Below, piece by piece: positions 59,492 through 64,000 of a stretch of DNA of 64,000 nt. Location of the stretch: positions 62,001 to 126,000 of the forward strand of contig NZ_JBIWEX010000009.1 of the NCBI RefSeq assembly GCF_044762745.1, in the 5' to 3' direction. The notes beneath the pieces were generated by a model. That model had not been told where the DNA came from and did not search any database. It was given only the letters and a program-made list of their open reading frames with translations. The first letter of the stretch is position 1. Every line of letters starts with the position of its first letter. The stretch is from Psychrobacillus sp044762745 (lineage in GTDB: Bacteria; Bacillota; Bacilli; Bacillales_A; Planococcaceae). A program made the position numbers and the translations under genes.

Positions 59492-60568
59492 ATGAATAAT
59501 AACACAATTGTATTAACAGGCGGGGGAACTGCCGGCCATGTTTCGTTAAACGAAGCAATTATTCCCGAATTAATAAAAAAAGATTATAAAATCCATTATA
59601 TAGGCTCTCATGATGGGATTGAAAGAACTATTATAGGGGGAAATTTTCCGACGATACCCTATCATTCGATTTCCAATGGTAAACTTCGAAGATATTTTTC
59701 GATGAAAAACTTTTCGGATCCATTCAAAGTGTTATATGGTACTTTACAAGCATTAACGATATTAAGAAAAGTAAAGCCTTCTCTCATTTTTTCAAAAGGC
59801 GGATTTGTATCTGTTCCTGTAGCTATCGCTGCAAAACTTGCGAACATCCCAGTAGTAATACATGAATCAGATGTAACACCTGGCCTTGCGAATAAAATCG
59901 CTTCCTCTTTTGCAGAACATATTTTTACCGTATTTGAAGAAACATTAAAATACTTACCAAAAGAAAAAGCTTCTTCCATTGGTGCAATTATTCGCCCAGA
60001 CTTATTTTTAGGCAATGAACAAATTGCAGAAAAGATTACCGGCTTCCAAGCGAGTAAAGAAACGATCATCGTTATGGGTGGAAGTCAAGGTTCCGCAAAA
60101 ATAAATGAAGTTATTAAAGATAATATAGAGTCATTAACGAGTAAGTTTCAAATTATCCATTTATGTGGAAAAGGTAATTTGGATCCAGCTTTAACAGGGA
60201 AGCCTAATTATATTGCATTTGAATATGTAACGGATGAGTTACCTCACTTATTAAAGATATGCGATTATGTAATTAGTCGTGCAGGTTCAAATTCTATATT
60301 TGAATTTCTTGAGTTAAAAAAACCGATGTTGTTAATCCCATTATCGATTCATGCAAGTAGAGGGGATCAAGTTTTAAATGCAAACTTTTTTGAGAACAAA
60401 GGATATGCTCTAAAAATTGAAGAAGAATACTTAACAACGAAAAGTTTTATGGATATACTATCCGATTTAGTGAAATATAAAGAGGAAATAGTCGATAAAC
60501 AATTCACTGCAGCCTCTTCAAAAACACCGGATCAGTTCACAGAACTACTACTTACGTATAAAAAATAA
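59492..60568 (+). CDS. MurG-like N-acetylglucosaminyltransferase (stand-alone paralogue)
   Basis: The 358-residue GT28-type enzyme has TGGGTAGHVSLNEAIIPELI, FSKGGFVSVPVAIA and a C-terminal donor site with ISRAGSNSIFEFLELKKP. In a canonical cell-wall cluster murG lies near murD/ftsW; this one is alone, so it is probably a second copy as in some other spore formers. It would make lipid II or a related glycolipid. Confidence 0.9.
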   Translation: MNNNTIVLTGGGTAGHVSLNEAIIPELIKKDYKIHYIGSHDGIERTIIGGNFPTIPYHSISNGKLRRYFSMKNFSDPFKVLYGTLQALTILRKVKPSLIFSKGGFVSVPVAIAAKLANIPVVIHESDVTPGLANKIASSFAEHIFTVFEETLKYLPKEKASSIGAIIRPDLFLGNEQIAEKITGFQASKETIIVMGGSQGSAKINEVIKDNIESLTSKFQIIHLCGKGNLDPALTGKPNYIAFEYVTDELPHLLKICDYVISRAGSNSIFEFLELKKPMLLIPLSIHASRGDQVLNANFFENKGYALKIEEEYLTTKSFMDILSDLVKYKEEIVDKQFTAASSKTPDQFTELLLTYKK

Positions 60569-60581
60569 GAAACCCCAAATA

Positions 60582-60628
60582 TAGCAGGAGAAGGAAAATA
60601 GTATTTTTTCTTCTGCTGTTTTTTTCTA
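60582..60628 (+). terminator. Terminator of the murG-like gene
   Basis: TAGCAGGAGAAG ... CTTCTGCTG with an internal loop, followed by TTTTTTT. Confidence 0.65.
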
Positions 60629-60730
60629 TGTTTAGTTCAAAATATATCTAAATTTTCTTTCTATGAAATCGAATATCCATCGTTACAAAGGAAAAACTGA
60701 TAAAGATTAAAAACGAAAGGAGTGTTCTCG

Positions 60731-60874
60731 ATGAAAAATCGTAAACCACCACATGAACAGTTCACGATGAAAGAAAATGGTTTGACTTCAATGCAAGAAG
60801 TTAGATATCAAAAAGCATACAATCGTGCTGACAAAGCAACAACCAAGAAAAATCAAGAAAATCATAATAAATAG
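60731..60874 (+). CDS. YfhE-like small protein, 47 aa
   Basis: ATG after AAAGGAGTGTTCTCG. The tract GLTSMQEVRYQKAYNRADKA is like the YfhE family core (LTSxQEVLYxxxFxxADxA). The remainder is basic and asparagine/lysine-rich. Function unknown. Confidence 0.7.
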   Translation: MKNRKPPHEQFTMKENGLTSMQEVRYQKAYNRADKATTKKNQENHNK

Positions 60875-60953
60875 TAAACTTCATAACGCACTCCGATCTA
60901 GGCGAATGATCAGAGCTTCTATTAGATGTACAAGCAAGAGCAATTGCCAGGGA

Positions 60954-60990
60954 GAAAAAAAGCAGCGCCTCCGTAATAGAGGTGCTGCTT
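60954..60990 (-). terminator. Terminator of the GNAT gene
   Basis: On the minus strand AAGCAGCACCTC, loop, GAGGCGCTGCTT then TTTTTTCTCCC. Confidence 0.82.
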
Positions 60991-61043
60991 ACATATTTAT
61001 ATAACTACCCTTGCCCAGTTATTGAATACGTAATAGTTTATGC

Positions 61044-61589
61044 TTACATCGCTTGTTCTTCTTCGTTGTTTTGCTGCATCATCACTAAATGGAACAAATC
61101 TTTTGGAATATAGTACAAGTCATAAACTTCTTGTTTTTTGTTAATTTCTGTATAAATACAAGGATGTGATTCGTTTGCTTTAATCGTGTAAGGAAGTTTT
61201 TCTGCAGCGCGAATACTTTTTGGATTCGTTTTACGAATGCGTAAAAACACGGTGTGAATATCTAGCTCGAAAAAAAGCTCTTCAAGAAATTGTTCTTTTG
61301 CTTTTTTATTGTAACCTAGCCCTTGGAATTGAGTGCCAATCCAAGTACCTAGAAATCCAGCTCCATCTTCAATATCAAATAAATTAATCGTACCTATTGG
61401 TTGACCGAAATCACTTACAATTGTACGAGTAATGACAGTTCCAGCTTCCTCTTCTGCCATTAATTGTTTTGTTGAGAACCAATATTCATCCGCTGAATAT
61501 GCTTTATGGCGTACATAAGGCAGTACAGTTGGATCTGACATAAGTTCATAAAGAGAAGTACATTCATGCAAATCTCGTTTTTTTATCAA
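61044..61589 (-). CDS. GNAT-family N-acetyltransferase
   Basis: A TTG start with AGGGGG upstream. The 181-residue protein has the acetyl-CoA loop LGTWIGTQFQGLGYNKKAKE and the DIHTVFLRIRKTNPKSIRAA segment typical of RimJ/RimL-like GNATs. The substrate is unknown. Confidence 0.88.
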   Translation of the reverse strand: MIKKRDLHECTSLYELMSDPTVLPYVRHKAYSADEYWFSTKQLMAEEEAGTVITRTIVSDFGQPIGTINLFDIEDGAGFLGTWIGTQFQGLGYNKKAKEQFLEELFFELDIHTVFLRIRKTNPKSIRAAEKLPYTIKANESHPCIYTEINKKQEVYDLYYIPKDLFHLVMMQQNNEEEQAM

Positions 61590-61672
61590 AAAAAGCGCCC
61601 CCTAAAGAACCAAAAAATGAGCATAGTCATCCTAGGTCCCAGAAATTTTTCATTTCGAATTGCATAAAAAAT

Positions 61673-61756
61673 TTCGGGGTAGGAATCGAACCTACTAGGA
61701 CCAGCTCAAAACTGGTGGCGCACCATTTGCCTTCCCTCGGCAAAGTGAACTTTGCC
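61673..61756 (-). other. tRNA-like 3' half (pseudo-tRNA)
   Basis: On the minus strand ACCAG-TTTTGAG-CTGGT is a perfect anticodon-like arm, and GTAGG-TTCGATT-CCTAC a perfect T arm, at the correct distance. No 5' acceptor pairs with the CCCGAAA that follows, and the D arm is absent. A separate 7-bp hairpin (GGCAAAG/CTTTGCC) stands at the 5' side. It seems a degraded or chimeric tRNA gene. Confidence 0.5.
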
Positions 61757-61862
61757 TTATAAAATTATTTGCATTAATAATATACTTTGTTTTTGCAGTT
61801 TTGCATAGTCTTAAATCGTGACAATTTTATTAAATGTTCGTAAAGAATATAATCTAAAATAC

Positions 61863-61891
61863 TTGTATGTTGGACACTAAATACATATGAT
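61863..61891 (+). promoter_or_regulatory. SigA-like promoter of the diguanylate cyclase gene
   Basis: TTGTAT (61863-61868), a 17-base spacer, TATGAT (61886-61891). It lies 44 bases before the start codon. Confidence 0.45.
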
Positions 61892-61935
61892 AAAAGGATA
61901 TAAATATAGAATGCGATAGGAGTTTGTTTAAGAAA

Positions 61936-63603
61936 ATGTCTTGCCCATTTATTACGCAAAAACAATTCCATTTATTATATGATTTAACGGACGAATATGT
62001 GTTTTTCATGCGTAAAGAAGGAAATACTTTTGTCTATGAATATATCAATAAAAAAGCGGAGGAAATATTTACTGAAAATCCGCAAGGTAAGCGATTAGAA
62101 CAATGCTTTGATGATTTTCATTGTAAAACGATTCTCCATCACTACAATCGAGCGTATACGCTTAAACAATCTGTTTCTTATCAAGATCATCACTGTATAG
62201 AAGACGCAACCTCTGTGAACGAAACATCCGCAATTCCTATTTTTGATGAAGAGAATGTTTATATTTTAGCAACAACAAGAGAAGTGATTAAAACAAAAGA
62301 AATGCAGGAGTCAACCTATATTTTAGAGAGTTACCGTAAAGGTGTAAATGATGCTGCATTAGTCGCTATGACAAATGAAGATGGTATAATCGTGATGGTA
62401 AATAAGCTATTCGAAACTACTTCCAAGTTTAAAAAAGAAGAACTCATAGGAAAATCGTTTTGGGTGGTTAATTCTCATTTTCATGAAGATTCTTTCTTTG
62501 AACAAATGTGGGAAACGATTCAAAAAGGGGAAATTTGGCGAGGGCAAATACGTAATCGAACGAAATACGGATCCTTCTATTGGGTGGATGCAATAATTAT
62601 TCCAATCACCAATGAAACTGGGGTCATTGAAAAATATTTAACCATTCAATTTGACAATACAGAAAAGAGACGGATCTTGACAGAATTACGTAATATCGAG
62701 CGTTCATTCAAACTAATAACAGAACATTCCAATGATCTGATTGCCATTACGGATGAGGATGGGTATTTGCTCTATTCATCTCCAAGTCATGAAACTATTT
62801 TGAATTACGAAAAAGAAGAGTTACTTGGGACATATTATTTGCAGTTGATCGCAGAGAATTCTTCCAATTTACTTGTAGATATTGAGACGTTTTCGAATCA
62901 TAAGAACAAAAACAAAATACGTACAGAGCTACTTTTAAAAACAAAAGACGGCTCCACTATTTGGACGGATACAAGCATTACGACCGTACAAAGTACAGTA
63001 GATGATGAAGAAGAAAAGTGGTTCGTTTTTGTTTCTAGGGAAAATACGGAGAAGCGTGCATTAGAAGAACAACTGAAATTTTTAGCGTTCCACGATAGTT
63101 TGACTGGTTTACCAAACAGACGTAAGTTCTATGAAACTATACAAAACGCTATACAATTAGTATCTGAAAATCATGCGAATTTTGGAATATTATATATTGA
63201 CGGTGATAATTTTAAAGAGGTGAACGATCAGTATGGGCATGATATGGGGGATCGTTTTTTAAAACATTTTGCTGAAAAGTTAGTGCAAAGTGTTCAGTGT
63301 CAGATTGAAATATACCGTTTCGGTGGAGATGAATTTGTCATAATAGTTGAACAGATCTATGATTATATAGATGGGAAAAGTGAGGAGCTTGAATCAATCA
63401 TTCAATCGATACAACATACCTTCAAAAAAGGTTGGACGATTGATACCATTCACTTTTCACCAACAATATCGATTGGCGTTTCTATGTATCCACATGATGG
63501 TTCTACTGTGAATAAGTTACTAGAGAATGCAGACGTGGCACTGTATGAGGCGAAGAAACTTGGTAAAAATAATTATGTATATGCAAATACCGTTCATTCT
63601 TAA
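61936..63603 (+). CDS. PAS-GGDEF diguanylate cyclase
   Basis: ATG at 61936 is used; TTG at 61924 is also open with poor spacing to AGGAG. The protein of about 555 residues has three PAS-like segments (roughly 15-115, 135-250, 255-380) and a GGDEF domain near 390-550 with DSLTGLPNRRKFYE, IDGDNFKEVNDQYGHDMGDR and the active site RFGGDEFVI. It makes c-di-GMP from GTP. No RxxD inhibitory site lies in front of GGDEF, so product inhibition at that site is not expected. No transmembrane helix is seen. Confidence 0.93.
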   Translation: MSCPFITQKQFHLLYDLTDEYVFFMRKEGNTFVYEYINKKAEEIFTENPQGKRLEQCFDDFHCKTILHHYNRAYTLKQSVSYQDHHCIEDATSVNETSAIPIFDEENVYILATTREVIKTKEMQESTYILESYRKGVNDAALVAMTNEDGIIVMVNKLFETTSKFKKEELIGKSFWVVNSHFHEDSFFEQMWETIQKGEIWRGQIRNRTKYGSFYWVDAIIIPITNETGVIEKYLTIQFDNTEKRRILTELRNIERSFKLITEHSNDLIAITDEDGYLLYSSPSHETILNYEKEELLGTYYLQLIAENSSNLLVDIETFSNHKNKNKIRTELLLKTKDGSTIWTDTSITTVQSTVDDEEEKWFVFVSRENTEKRALEEQLKFLAFHDSLTGLPNRRKFYETIQNAIQLVSENHANFGILYIDGDNFKEVNDQYGHDMGDRFLKHFAEKLVQSVQCQIEIYRFGGDEFVIIVEQIYDYIDGKSEELESIIQSIQHTFKKGWTIDTIHFSPTISIGVSMYPHDGSTVNKLLENADVALYEAKKLGKNNYVYANTVHS

Positions 63604-63619
63604 TATGAACGGTATTTTT
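63585..63619 (+). terminator. Terminator of the diguanylate cyclase gene
   Basis: AAATACCGTTCAT, loop, ATGAACGGTATTTTT. Confidence 0.88.
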
Positions 63620-63636
63620 GAAAGGAATTGTCTATA

Positions 63637-64000
63637 GTGAACCGGCATATTTTATTAATAGAAGACGAGATAAATATCGCTAAATTTATAGAGCTAGAAT
63701 TGAAACACGAAAATTTTATTGTGACAGTTTCGCATGATGGCAGGGAAGGTGCGGAGCTTGCATTATCAAATACATATGATCTGTTGTTAATAGACGTTAT
63801 GCTTCCTAATTTAAATGGGCTAGAAATTTGTCGGAGAGTTCGAGGGAAGAAAGAAACTCCTATCATTTTAATAACAGCAAGAGATGCTGTAATCGACCGA
63901 GTTTCTGGTTTAGAAGCTGGGGCAGATGATTATGTGGTGAAGCCATTTGCCATCGAAGAATTATTAGCAAGAATACGTGCCATTTTAAGACGTGTAGATC
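63637..64000 (+). CDS. OmpR-family response regulator, 5' part
   Basis: GTG start after GAAAGGAATTG. The visible 121 residues are a receiver domain: HILLIEDEINIAKFIELELK, LLLIDVMLPNLNGLEI with the phospho-acceptor Asp, ILITARDA and DDYVVKPFAIEELLARIRAI. The DNA-binding part lies beyond the window. ArlR or CssR-like relatives are possible. A sensor kinase gene should follow. Confidence 0.92.
   Translation, partial: MNRHILLIEDEINIAKFIELELKHENFIVTVSHDGREGAELALSNTYDLLLIDVMLPNLNGLEICRRVRGKKETPIILITARDAVIDRVSGLEAGADDYVVKPFAIEELLARIRAILRRVD

Larger units (their letters stand above)
61590..61935. other. Intergenic region between GNAT and diguanylate cyclase genes
   Basis: It contains a tRNA-like fragment (61673-61756, minus) and a promoter-like site (61863-61891, plus). 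No ORF is supported. The minus frame at 61774-61971 is without a ribosome binding site. Confidence 0.5.

Noticed and set aside
61673..61756. Complete functional tRNA-Gln(UUG)
   Set aside because: No acceptor stem or D arm can be formed with the flanks, so only a tRNA-like half is reported.

Overview
The window is low-GC Firmicute DNA from an endospore former, most likely Bacillaceae or Planococcaceae and possibly Psychrobacillus-like (the genus is inference). The reasons are strong GGAGG-type ribosome binding sites, frequent GTG and TTG starts, a gerA/gerB/gerC-type germination operon, a YjcZ-type sporulation peptide, and a gene order (brxA, ypiP, ypjP, thyA, dfrA ... ypmR, ypmS, msrA, msrB) that matches the Bacillus subtilis yph-ypp region.

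Bases 1 to about 35,680 are most of a prophage of the PBSX/skin type, with a contractile tail. The left end, including any integrase and repressor, lies outside the window. In order it carries: an early/middle region (AAA ATPase, DUF6011 protein, RusA resolvase, two DNA methyltransferases); an 830-base intergenic region holding repeats and two tiny hydrophobic ORFs on the minus strand; small regulators, an XtrA/YqaO protein and a RelA/SpoT-type nucleotide synthetase; an ArpU-like late regulator; terminase, portal, minor head protein, an Acb2/Tad1-like protein, scaffold and capsid; connectors, sheath, tube, a tail chaperone with a -1 frameshift, and the tape measure; XkdP-XkdU-like baseplate genes and tail fibre; a holin and two-domain endolysin cassette; and finally an SOS-type operon with a YolD-like gene. 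Genes that look like morons sit at 5498-6598, 20486-21208 and 30708-31343.

From about 35,680 the host chromosome begins with brxA, ypiP and ypjP. Between ypjP and thyA lies a decayed insert of about 4 kb: a group II intron maturase remnant, a phage-lysis-like XhlA protein, a zinc-ribbon protein and a frameshifted alcohol dehydrogenase. It is flanked by an exact 21-base repeat of the ypjP 3' end, so it looks like an old integrated element.

The rest is host genome: thyA-dfrA (folate/dTMP), degV, ypmR-ypmS, msrA-msrB (methionine sulfoxide repair), a chemotaxis receptor, yozE, deoD, a carboxy-terminal protease, a CobW GTPase, two CAP-domain exoproteins in tandem, a gerABC operon, a MATE exporter, a MurG-like glycosyltransferase, a GNAT acetyltransferase, a PAS-GGDEF diguanylate cyclase and the start of an OmpR-type response regulator.
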